DNA of 64,000 nucleotides from Lawsonibacter celer (lineage in GTDB: Bacteria > Bacillota > Clostridia > Oscillospirales > Oscillospiraceae): positions 1-64,000 of the forward strand of contig NZ_JACOEA010000008.1 in NCBI RefSeq assembly GCF_014281125.1. The letters are read 5' to 3'. Positions 33,272 through 41,547 of this stretch are shown piece by piece. The notes below the pieces were generated by a model. It was not told where the DNA came from and made no database searches. It saw nothing but the letters and a program-made list of their open reading frames with translations. A program made the position numbers and the translations under genes. Within the stretch, counting starts at the first letter, position 1. Each line of letters starts with the position of its first letter.

Positions 33272-35476
33272 TCAGTACTTATTGACCCAGCCGGAGATCA
33301 GCGGGGCCGGCACCAGCCACATGAGGAGAAAGATCAGCAGATTCGCCGGGGACAGGGAGGCATAGGCCGCCGCGCTGGTGAGGTAGAAGGCCAGCAGCAC
33401 GCCTACCGCAGCGCCGACGCAGGCCAGGCAGGCGGACATGCGCACAGCCCGGTACAGCCGCTGACCGCCCACCACCGCCTCCGAATAGGGCCCCAGTCCC
33501 TCCCGGCACAGGACGGCGGTGAGGATCTCACTGTGCTCCTGCTCCGGGTCGGACAGCTCTGCCCGGCGCTCTACCGGCGGGTACTCCATCTTTTCCACCG
33601 GGAGCTTAAATCGCTGGCGGAGCATAGCGGGGATCAGATTGAAATCCCGGGTGGCCAGGACCGGGACAACGCGGTTGCGGATCAGGGCGTGAAGGGAGGG
33701 CTCAATGGCGCCGTGGAGCACATAGCGCAGCGCAAAGATCCCCGCCAGCTCCCCATTGACGGCGCAGAACACCGCGTTTTTCACATTCAGGCCCTGGGGC
33801 AGCGGGATCTCCATCAGGTGCATAAACGCGGCGGAGCCCACCAGCACCTGCTCTCCCCGGATTTCGCCGGACAGGCCGCCTCCCTCATGGCTCTGAACGC
33901 GGTCCACCCGCCGGTAAATAGCCCCCTGGGTGCGCAGCAGATCGTGGAAAAGCTTATCCAGCCCGCTGCCGGACGAGCGGATCAGCGTGGCCGCGTAGGC
34001 CACCACCCGCTCGGCGGGAAAATCCCCGAAAATCTTGATGCCGTTCAGGGACACACAGCCCGGGGGAAACAGGTCGGTATCGGTGAGCAGGATCCCGCTC
34101 CCCCCCGACGTCCCCGTCACCGCGTCCCAGCCGGCCAGGGCCGCCCCGGAGCGGCTCAGGCGGACGCTCAGGCTGTGCCACGGCTTTCCAAAGCACAGGG
34201 CCGAGGAAAAGGCGCAGGCCGCCGTCAGCGTGGCGGAGAGGCACCACAGCAGATCCTCCGGCCGTCCCCGCCCCACGGAGGCCAGGCCGGACAGCACCAG
34301 GCAGGCCACAAAGAGCAGGGGGCACACCACCCGGAACAGCCGCTGGGCCCCGTCCGGCGCCTGCATCTGGCTGCCAAAGCCCGCGGTGGACCCCGACCAC
34401 TTGGTATAGGTCCCCCGGGCATTCCATTTCCCCTCGTCCAGGGTGACCAGATAGGGCTCTGACGCGGAGGCCGCCGTGCGGCAGGCCACCCACTGCCCCC
34501 GGCGCCTCAGCCAAGTGCCCCGCATGGTAAAGAAGATCGCCAGCATCACCAGCGCGCAATAGGGCATCTGTCCCTCCCGGGGGTCCAGCCGCAGCAGGGT
34601 GCACGCGTCGGCCAGGGCGGCGGCGCAGGAAAAGACCAGCAGGGTATCCATTCCAAATTCCAGACGAAACAGGCTGAACAAGCCCCGTGCCAGCACATCC
34701 GCCCCCAGCAGCATCGCGATCAGCTGCGCCGCGGCCAGGGCATAGCACCGGAGCTGGGCAGATTGGGACAGGACGGAGGGCGCCGGCAGATTCAGCCCGG
34801 GCGCCAGGGTAACATAGAGCGCCGCGAGGGCCAGCAGCAGCACTAGGATGCCCCGCACCCGCAGGCCTTTCAGCCCTTTTCGATAGCGTCGGGCAAGGTC
34901 GGCAGGGGACAGGTCCGGTGCGGGCGGGGGCTGCCTGCGGCGGCGGCGCTCCCGCCAGTCCTCCTCCGGCTCCTCCTCCTGATCGGTCCCCGGGATGTAG
35001 CGCTCGGCCCGGCGCACCTCCTCGTCGTTCTCCGCGTCCTCTTCCTCAAACATATGCTCGGCGTAGGCATCCGCCTTCTGTACCAGGCGGCTGAGCCCCT
35101 CGGCAATGGGGTTGGCGCTCTCCTCCTCGCCGGGGAAGGCCACCACCTTGTCCTCGTCCGTCTCCCCCCCCGCGGCGGAGGGCTCCTCCGCCGTTTCCTT
35201 TTCCGCTTCCGGCGGTTGAGGCGGCGGAGCCGGAGCGGGTCCGCGCTCCCCCTGGGGAAAGCGGAGCACCTTGCCTGCGCCCCCGGCGCGCGGGGCCTCC
35301 CGGCCTTTCGGGCGCACCACAGGGAAGGGGATGGTGTCCTCCGGCACCTCCGCTTCTTCCTTCTGCCCAGCGTGCTTCGCCCGGCCGTGGCCGAATTCCG
35401 CCAGGATCTCCTCCAGGGAGAATTCCCCTTCCCCGGGCGTGCCGCTATTTTGTTTCTCGTCCCGGTTCTTTGCCAT
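33272..35476 (-). CDS. P-type ATPase-like membrane pseudoenzyme
   Basis: 734 residues. Residues 1-200 are charged, Pro/Glu-rich and probably disordered. About eight membrane segments follow (~208-225, 243-268, 276-293, 303-318, 382-400, 408-428, 683-700, 708-726), leaving a cytoplasmic domain at ~430-670: the P1B-ATPase order. SRSGAALAGWDAVTGTSG-ILLTDTDLFPPG (441-473) aligns with ARxGxLxKGGxALExLA-VVFDKTGTLTxG, GEIRGEQVLVGSAAFM with the N-domain, and VNGELAGIFALRYVLH with the metal-ATPase P-domain. But DKTGT reads DTDLF, TGD reads ATRDF, GDGxND is absent and no TGE actuator motif is seen. It should not hydrolyse ATP. Co-directional with rlmB, 36 bp upstream. Confidence 0.65.
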   Translation of the reverse strand: MAKNRDEKQNSGTPGEGEFSLEEILAEFGHGRAKHAGQKEEAEVPEDTIPFPVVRPKGREAPRAGGAGKVLRFPQGERGPAPAPPPQPPEAEKETAEEPSAAGGETDEDKVVAFPGEEESANPIAEGLSRLVQKADAYAEHMFEEEDAENDEEVRRAERYIPGTDQEEEPEEDWRERRRRRQPPPAPDLSPADLARRYRKGLKGLRVRGILVLLLALAALYVTLAPGLNLPAPSVLSQSAQLRCYALAAAQLIAMLLGADVLARGLFSLFRLEFGMDTLLVFSCAAALADACTLLRLDPREGQMPYCALVMLAIFFTMRGTWLRRRGQWVACRTAASASEPYLVTLDEGKWNARGTYTKWSGSTAGFGSQMQAPDGAQRLFRVVCPLLFVACLVLSGLASVGRGRPEDLLWCLSATLTAACAFSSALCFGKPWHSLSVRLSRSGAALAGWDAVTGTSGGSGILLTDTDLFPPGCVSLNGIKIFGDFPAERVVAYAATLIRSSGSGLDKLFHDLLRTQGAIYRRVDRVQSHEGGGLSGEIRGEQVLVGSAAFMHLMEIPLPQGLNVKNAVFCAVNGELAGIFALRYVLHGAIEPSLHALIRNRVVPVLATRDFNLIPAMLRQRFKLPVEKMEYPPVERRAELSDPEQEHSEILTAVLCREGLGPYSEAVVGGQRLYRAVRMSACLACVGAAVGVLLAFYLTSAAAYASLSPANLLIFLLMWLVPAPLISGWVNKY

Positions 35477-35512
35477 AGTGTACTTCCTTTACTGTGGTCA
35501 ATTGCATATGCC

Positions 35513-36280
35513 TTATCCCAGGCGCTGGCGCACCGCCTCGTAGAGCAACACCGCCGCGGCTGCGGAGGCGTTGAGGGAGTTAATCTTCCCGTTCAGGGGA
35601 ATCCGCACCAGAAAGTCGCAGTTTTCCGCCACCAGGCGGCCCATACCGGCCCCCTCGCTGCCGATCACGATGGCGGCGGGGCCTTTCAGATCCGCCTCGT
35701 AGAGCAGCTTGTCCCCCGACGCGTCGGTGCCGAAGACCCAGACCCCGGATTCCTTCAGCTGCTTGAGACAGGCGGTCAGGTTGGCCACCCGGGCCACGGG
35801 AATATGGCTCACCGCCCCGGCGGAGGTCTTGGCCACAATGGCGGTCAGGCCGGCGGAGCGGCGCTTGGGGATAATCACGCCGTGGGCCCCGGCGCATTCG
35901 GCGGTTCGGATGACCGCCCCCAGATTGTGGGGGTCGGAGAGCTCATCGCACACCACGATCAGGGGCGGCTCCTCCCTTTCCCGGGCGGCGGAGAGAATAT
36001 CCTCCACGCTGGCGTACTCCCGCACGGCGGCCAGGGCGATCACCCCCTGGTGGGCGTGGGTGCGGCTCATGCCGTCCAGCTTGCGCCGATCGGCCTCCAC
36101 CACCACCACGCCTTTGTCCCGCGCCGCGGAGGCGATGTGCCCCAGGGCCGCGTCGGTCTCCCCCCGGGCGAGAAAGATCTTATCAATTGCGGTGCCGGCC
36201 CGCAGGGCCTCAATCACCGCGTTGCGGCCCTCAATAAGGCCGTCCGCCTCCGCTTCCGGGACGCGCTTGTGCTCCTTCAT
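35513..36280 (-). CDS. rlmB: SpoU-family rRNA 2'-O-methyltransferase (RlmB-like)
   Basis: 255 residues from the ATG at 36280 (GGAGGGG about 10 nt upstream). N-terminal L30e-like substrate domain (LIEGRNAVIEALRAG) and the C-terminal knotted SPOUT motifs: DPHNLGAVIRTAECAGAHGVIIPKR, IVIGSEGAGMGRLV and IPLNGKINSLNASAAAAVLLYEA. The enzyme methylates a guanosine of 23S rRNA. It is the likely first gene of a two-gene unit with the P-type-ATPase-like gene. Confidence 0.92.
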   Translation of the reverse strand: MKEHKRVPEAEADGLIEGRNAVIEALRAGTAIDKIFLARGETDAALGHIASAARDKGVVVVEADRRKLDGMSRTHAHQGVIALAAVREYASVEDILSAAREREEPPLIVVCDELSDPHNLGAVIRTAECAGAHGVIIPKRRSAGLTAIVAKTSAGAVSHIPVARVANLTACLKQLKESGVWVFGTDASGDKLLYEADLKGPAAIVIGSEGAGMGRLVAENCDFLVRIPLNGKINSLNASAAAAVLLYEAVRQRLG

Positions 36281-36422
36281 GGTTTGTCCACCCCTCCGTG
36301 CTGCTGTAAACTCTCCAAAAGTATACCACAACACGCCCCATAGAAAAAGCCAAATTTCTGTCTTTTTCCGAAAAGCCCCCGGCCGGATTCACAGAAAGTT
36401 TACAGCTTTTCAGGCCCCTTCC

Positions 36423-36451
36423 TTGTATTTTTAACCTGGCTGTGCTATAAC
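36423..36451 (+). promoter_or_regulatory. Promoter of ftsH copy 2
   Basis: TTGTAT (36423-36428), 17-bp spacer, TATAAC (36446-36451). Confidence 0.6.
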
Positions 36452-36510
36452 AGTACATATACAATCGTTTCGCAGATGAGCCGATTTGTTCCTAAGGAGG
36501 ACTTTACGGA

Positions 36511-38697
36511 ATGCCCGATAAACAAAATAAGAACAGAAAGGGCGGCGACAAGCGCAACACGACCGCCATTGTGTCCATCATCCTGTGGGCGCTTGTGATC
36601 GTGGTTCTGTTCAACTACATCACCTCGATGGCCCAGCGGGCCAAGACCGAGGAAATCGACTACAGCACCTTTAAGCAGATGGTGCTGGACGGCCAGGTGG
36701 AGCGAGTGGTCATTGATTCCACCAAATTCACCATCTATCCCAAGGAGAACCCCGGCACGGATTCCGAGGGGACCGACGCCTCTCCAGCGCCCTCCAGCCA
36801 GTTGGGCCTGCCCCCGCTGGAGAGCCTGTACGGCGAGCAGCAGTCCGGCCAGAAGGTCTATATCTGCGCGCCGCCAGCCTATGGCTATGATGCGCAGCTC
36901 TACGCGTTCCTGGACGAGTATAACAGCACTGTGCCGGAGGAGGAGCAGCTGCAGTACGGCTCTGAGGTAGTAGAGCAGCTGTCTCCCATTGTCAGCTTCC
37001 TCATCTCCTGGCTGCTGCCCATGGCCCTGATGATGGTGCTGCTCTCCTTCCTGTTCCGGGGTATGTCCTCCAAGATGGGAAGCGGCCTGGGCGGCGTGGG
37101 CAAGGCCAACGCCAAGGTCTATGTGGAGAAAAAGACCGGCGTGACCTTCAAGGATGTGGCCGGCCAGGACGAGGCCAAGGAGAGCCTGGAGGAGATCATC
37201 GACTTCCTCCACAACCCGGGCAAGTACACCGAGATCGGCGCCAAGCTGCCCAAGGGTGCGCTGCTGGTAGGCTCCCCAGGCACCGGCAAGACCCTACTGG
37301 CCAAGGCCGTGGCCGGCGAGGCCAACGTGCCCTTTTTCTCCATCTCCGGCTCCGACTTCGTGGAGATGTTTGTGGGCGTGGGCGCCTCCCGTGTGCGTGA
37401 CCTGTTCAAAGAGGCGGCCAAGATGGCGCCCTGCATTATCTTTATCGATGAGATTGACACCATCGGCAAATCCCGGGACGCCTCCAAGTTCGGCGGCAAC
37501 GACGAGCGGGAACAGACCCTCAACCAACTGCTGGCCGAGCTGGACGGCTTTGACCCCACCAAGGGGGTCATCGTCCTGGGCGCCACCAACCGGCCCGAGG
37601 TTCTGGACAAGGCTCTGCTGCGCCCCGGTCGGTTTGACCGGCGCATCACCGTGGACCGGCCCAACCTGGCTGGTCGTCTGGCCACCCTCCAGGTACACAC
37701 CCGCAACATCCGCCTGGCCGAGGATGTGGACCTGAACCAGATCGCCCAGGCCACTGCAGGTGCAGTGGGCGCGGATTTAGCCAATCTGGTCAACGAGGCC
37801 GCCCTCCGGGCGGTGCGCCACGGCCGCAAGGCGGTCAATCAGAACGACCTGCTTGTGTCCTTTGAGACAGTCATCGCGGGCACGGAGAAAAAGGGCACTG
37901 TTCTCACCGAGCAGGAGAAGAAGATCATCGCCTACCATGAGGTGGGCCACGCCTTGGTGGCCGCCAAGCAGAAGCACGCCCAGCCGGTGAGCAAGATCAC
38001 CATCGTGCCCCACACCCAGGGGGCCCTGGGCTACACCATGCAGCTGCCCGAGGAGGAAAAGTTCCTCATGTCCAAGCAGGACATCCTTACCGAGATTCGC
38101 ACCCTGCTGGCCGGGCGCGCCGCCGAAGAGGTGGTGTTTGATACCCAGACCTCCGGCGCGGCCAACGACATTGAGCGGGCCACTGACATGGCCCGCAAGC
38201 TGGTCACCATGTACGGCATGAGCGACAAGTTCGGCATGATGGGGCTGGCCACCATCCAGAACCAGTACCTGGACGGCGGTATGGGCCTGACCTGTGCCCA
38301 GGAGACCGCAGCGGCCATCGACCAGGAGATCCTCTCTATCATTGAGACCTGCCACCGGGAATCCGTCCAGCTTTTGAAGGATAACCGGGAGATGCTGGAC
38401 AAAATTGCCGGCTACCTGCTGGAGAAGGAGACCATCACCGGCCAGGAGATGATGTGCATCCTGGAGGGCAAGGACCCGGCTCTGGCGGAGAACTACGGCG
38501 CCGCCCGAGAGGAGCGCAGGCAGCGGCTCCAGGGCGACATTGAGCCCCCCGCCCGCAGTGTCCACATGGTCAGCGAGACCCCCGCTCCTCCCCCGTCTCA
38601 GGAGGACACCCCTCCCGTCCCCCTGGATGGCGCGCCGGGACACGCCCCCGAGCAGCCGGAGACGCCAGAGGATCCCAAGGACACGGAACAGCCCTGA
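36511..38697 (+). CDS. ftsH: ATP-dependent zinc metalloprotease FtsH (copy 2)
   Basis: 728 residues. Membrane helices near 19-37 and 158-182 flank an external insert longer than in copy 1 (acidic, Pro-rich around 80-105). Walker A GSPGTGKT at 254-261, Walker B FIDEID, zinc site HEVGH at 476-480. The C-terminal ~70 residues are a Pro/Glu-rich tail absent from copy 1. AAGGAGG is well placed before the ATG. With longer insert and tail it may have a different substrate or partner set. Confidence 0.95.
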   Translation: MPDKQNKNRKGGDKRNTTAIVSIILWALVIVVLFNYITSMAQRAKTEEIDYSTFKQMVLDGQVERVVIDSTKFTIYPKENPGTDSEGTDASPAPSSQLGLPPLESLYGEQQSGQKVYICAPPAYGYDAQLYAFLDEYNSTVPEEEQLQYGSEVVEQLSPIVSFLISWLLPMALMMVLLSFLFRGMSSKMGSGLGGVGKANAKVYVEKKTGVTFKDVAGQDEAKESLEEIIDFLHNPGKYTEIGAKLPKGALLVGSPGTGKTLLAKAVAGEANVPFFSISGSDFVEMFVGVGASRVRDLFKEAAKMAPCIIFIDEIDTIGKSRDASKFGGNDEREQTLNQLLAELDGFDPTKGVIVLGATNRPEVLDKALLRPGRFDRRITVDRPNLAGRLATLQVHTRNIRLAEDVDLNQIAQATAGAVGADLANLVNEAALRAVRHGRKAVNQNDLLVSFETVIAGTEKKGTVLTEQEKKIIAYHEVGHALVAAKQKHAQPVSKITIVPHTQGALGYTMQLPEEEKFLMSKQDILTEIRTLLAGRAAEEVVFDTQTSGAANDIERATDMARKLVTMYGMSDKFGMMGLATIQNQYLDGGMGLTCAQETAAAIDQEILSIIETCHRESVQLLKDNREMLDKIAGYLLEKETITGQEMMCILEGKDPALAENYGAAREERRQRLQGDIEPPARSVHMVSETPAPPPSQEDTPPVPLDGAPGHAPEQPETPEDPKDTEQP

Positions 38698-38707
38698 ACA
38701 CCTGCCA

Positions 38708-38740
38708 ACACCGGACGGCCCAATCCGTCCGGTGTTTTTT
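38708..38740 (+). terminator. Terminator of ftsH copy 2
   Basis: 11-bp stem ACACCGGACGG/CCGTCCGGTGT with T6 run. Confidence 0.92.
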
Positions 38741-38834
38741 ACTCCAACCCGCGTCTTGTCCGCGGAGGGCTTCCTGGGCCCGTAAATAGTCCTGGCCCCG
38801 ATGGGTCATGTCATGAAGTTCAGTTTTTGCCGAA

Positions 38835-38883
38835 CACGAAAAAGTACCCACCCCATTTTAAACAGGGCGGGTACTTTTTCGTG
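38835..38883 (-). terminator. Terminator of lipoprotein gene
   Basis: 15-bp perfect outer stem (CACGAAAAAGTACCC arm at 38835-38849, 38869-38883) continuing into a G-C/G-T rich inner stem; the stem itself ends with TTTTTCG on either strand. Confidence 0.75.
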
Positions 38884-38924
38884 CAGCAATAAGCTGTGTG
38901 TTCTATATGATACCACACTTCATA

Positions 38925-39473
38925 TCATATTTCGATTTCTGTTAGCATCAACGAGTCATCTTCGCCGCTCATTTGAATAGCATAACATTTTACAGCACCA
39001 TCTTCGGCTACATACGATATGCCTCGAGTGGGAACTATTCCTTCAAATGCCATATCTACAACAAAGGGAAATTGCGATGACAACTCCTTAATTGTGTGCA
39101 ATTCCTTATCAATGTTGAACCGTATATCTCCTTTTTCGTCTGTATCAACATAGCTAAGTTCAAGAAATCTAAATTTTTTCACTGATGTATTCGTTGAGAA
39201 AATTACTTTTACTTGATACTCTGAGTCATCGTCAACAAATTCCTCAAAAGAGTCATAAGCGGCAAGAAGTTCTTCATTTGCATAATCAATGCTAACAACA
39301 GTTTCCCCAGGAACGCCCTCACTCTGTTCGGCACCCTGGCCATTAGACACTGTTTCCGTTTGCTCCGATTCGGAGGTAATTGTACTGTCAGGCATCTCGG
39401 TTGGCACCCTCCCACATGCAGAAAGGAACAGGACCAGCATTACCAACCACATGCTGATTACATTTCTTTTCAT
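38925..39473 (-). CDS. AT-rich predicted lipoprotein
   Basis: 182 residues. MKRNVISMWLVMLVLFLSACGRVP is a lipoprotein signal with lipobox LSAC; a Ser/Thr/Glu linker follows, then a soluble domain (VVSIDYANEELLAAYDSFEEFVDDDSEYQVKVIFSTNTSVKKFRFLELSYV...AVKCYAIQMSGEDDSLMLTEIEI). No known family recognised. AAGGAGG lies before the ATG. The gene is clearly richer in A/T and in rare A/T-ending codons than its neighbours, and it has its own terminators, so recent acquisition is likely. Confidence 0.8.
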   Translation of the reverse strand: MKRNVISMWLVMLVLFLSACGRVPTEMPDSTITSESEQTETVSNGQGAEQSEGVPGETVVSIDYANEELLAAYDSFEEFVDDDSEYQVKVIFSTNTSVKKFRFLELSYVDTDEKGDIRFNIDKELHTIKELSSQFPFVVDMAFEGIVPTRGISYVAEDGAVKCYAIQMSGEDDSLMLTEIEI

Positions 39474-39573
39474 TCTAAACCTCCTTGAAAATTGTCAATT
39501 TAAAAAGATGTGGATGTACGGAAAAGCAGCAACAAAAATCTCATAACGCTCGATTAACGATAGGCAATAGCAC

Positions 39574-39630
39574 AAAAATGAGCCAGCCGTTAAGGGGGGA
39601 AAACAACTTTTCACCGCCTAACGGCTGGCT
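39574..39630 (-). terminator. Terminator of the envelope operon
   Basis: 12-bp stem AGCCAGCCGTTA (39581-39592)/TAACGGCTGGCT (39619-39630); TTTTT follows on the minus strand at 39574-39578 and TTTT on the plus strand. Confidence 0.85.
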
Positions 39631-39672
39631 TTTTGGTTTCACTTAATGACATTGCCCACTGGGTCCGGGGTT

Positions 39673-41526
39673 TTATTGCACTTCATCGGATACCAGCAGC
39701 CGTCCGCTCAGGGGCGGCAGGGGCACCACACAACCCTCCCCGGTCACGGGGAAGCGCTCCCCGGTCATCCAATCCCGGGCCGCCCAGGGCAGGCGCACCG
39801 CCTCGGTCCGCTCCCCGGCATTGACCGCTGCGGCCGCCCATTCTCCGCCCAGAACGCGGGCAAATGCAAGCACCCGCCCCTGGGCCCGCAGCCAGCGGAT
39901 GTCTCCCCGGCGCAGGGGAGACAATTCCCGCCGTGCCCTTCCCAGTGCGGCATACCAATCGGCCAGGTCCGGGTCCCCGTGGTCCCATGGATATGTCCGG
40001 CGGTTGAAGGGGTCCTCAAAGCCCTCCATGCCCGCCTCGTCCCCGTAGTAAATGGTGGGGGAGCCGGGGAAGGCGAAAAGCACCAAGGTACCCAGCCGCA
40101 GGCGGGCCAGTCCCAGGGTCCGCTGCTCCGGGCTCATTCGGAAATCCGCCCGCCAGGCCCTGGTGTGCTCCCGGCAGTCCGAGCCCACCCCCAGCAGGGT
40201 CAGGATGCGGGGTGTGTCGTGGGTCCCCAGAAAATTCATGGCCGAGTGCCAGGCAAAGGGTGGGTAATTCTCCCGCAGGGTCTCCATGTCCTCCTGAAAC
40301 CGCCCGGCGTCGCCCCCCAGCAGATAGGCCAGCAGGCCGCTGCGGAAGGGGTAGTTCATCAGTCCGTCGCAGTGGCCGCCCCAGATATGGTGCCGGCGGG
40401 CGCCGTAGGCGATCTTGGTGGAGCCGTCCTCCCACACCTCCCCAATCACCACGGCCCAAGGCTTTTCCGCCCGGACGGCGGCGTGCAGAGCGTGGATAAA
40501 GGAGTCGGGCAGCTCGTCGGCCACATCCAGCCGCCAGCCGTCCGCCCCGGCGCGCAGCCAGCGACGGACAATGCTGTCCTCTCCCCGGATGATATAGTCC
40601 AGGTAGCCCGGCTGGCTCTCATTCACCGCGGGCAGGGAATAGACCCCCCACCAGGAGTCGTATTGGTCGGGCCAGTGCTGGAACCGAAACCACGGATAGT
40701 AGGGGCTGTCCTGGGACTGATGGGCCCCAGTATCGGGATAAGACCCGTCCCCGTTGAAATAGCGGCTGACAAAGCCCGTGTGGTTGAACACTCCGTCCAG
40801 CAGCACATGCATCCCCAGCCGGTGCGCCTCATGGCACAGGGCGGAAAATTCCCCGTTGGTCCCCAGCATGGGGTCAATCTTCTCGTAGTCGCCGGTGCCG
40901 TAGCGGTGGTTCTCCGCTGCCTCAAAGATGGGGTTGAAGTAGATCGTCTCCACCCCCAGGCCCTTGAGGTAGGGCAGCTTTTCCCGCACGCCGGCTAGGC
41001 TGCCTCCAAAGAAATCCCGGTTACGGATCTCCCCCCGCCCGTCCGGGCGGTACTCGGGGCTCTCATCCCAGCCGGGATGGACCCAGCGTCCCCCCACCAT
41101 CCCCGCGGGGTCAGGTATCACAGTGCGGCGGAAGCGGTCCGGAAAGATCTGGTAGGTCACACCCTCCCCAAACCAGGCGGGGACCTCCTCCGCGGCGTCG
41201 TAAACCGTGAGCTGGTACTCCCCCAGCTCCAGACTGCGGCCGTCCAGGCTCTCCAGCCGGAAGGAGTACCACACCAGTCCCACATAGTCCCCCACCGGCA
41301 GGGTCCCCTCAAAGCAGTCCCGTGCCCCCTCCCGGCCACTCCAGGGCAGGGGCACCGTTACGCTCTCCTGTTCCCGCTGCTCAAAGCGGGCGGTGAGCAG
41401 CCCGCGGGAGTACCCCTGCCCCCGGGGCGGCCGCAGGCGGAAGCGCACCCGGGTTCCCGAGGGCACGGCTCCGTAGGGCTCCTTATAGGCCGGGTCCCTG
41501 GAGTTATAGATCTGCGCGTCGCGCAT
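39673..41526 (-). CDS. GH13 alpha-glucosidase/neopullulanase-type enzyme
   Basis: 617 residues. An N-terminal beta domain precedes the (beta/alpha)8 barrel with WFGEGVTYQIFPDRFRR, LLDGVFNHTG, GADGWRLDVADELPD (nucleophile Asp), AVVIGEVWED (acid/base Glu) and NFLGTHDTPR (third Asp). These are the GH13 catalytic regions, close to the cyclomaltodextrinase/neopullulanase subfamily. No signal peptide, so it should act on imported maltodextrins or glycogen in the cytoplasm. It is the last gene of the zapA-mre-PBP2 direction, 21 bp after PBP2, an unusual place. Confidence 0.92.
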   Translation of the reverse strand: MRDAQIYNSRDPAYKEPYGAVPSGTRVRFRLRPPRGQGYSRGLLTARFEQREQESVTVPLPWSGREGARDCFEGTLPVGDYVGLVWYSFRLESLDGRSLELGEYQLTVYDAAEEVPAWFGEGVTYQIFPDRFRRTVIPDPAGMVGGRWVHPGWDESPEYRPDGRGEIRNRDFFGGSLAGVREKLPYLKGLGVETIYFNPIFEAAENHRYGTGDYEKIDPMLGTNGEFSALCHEAHRLGMHVLLDGVFNHTGFVSRYFNGDGSYPDTGAHQSQDSPYYPWFRFQHWPDQYDSWWGVYSLPAVNESQPGYLDYIIRGEDSIVRRWLRAGADGWRLDVADELPDSFIHALHAAVRAEKPWAVVIGEVWEDGSTKIAYGARRHHIWGGHCDGLMNYPFRSGLLAYLLGGDAGRFQEDMETLRENYPPFAWHSAMNFLGTHDTPRILTLLGVGSDCREHTRAWRADFRMSPEQRTLGLARLRLGTLVLFAFPGSPTIYYGDEAGMEGFEDPFNRRTYPWDHGDPDLADWYAALGRARRELSPLRRGDIRWLRAQGRVLAFARVLGGEWAAAAVNAGERTEAVRLPWAARDWMTGERFPVTGEGCVVPLPPLSGRLLVSDEVQ

Positions 41527-41547
41527 ACAGTCAGCATCCTTCCCCTG

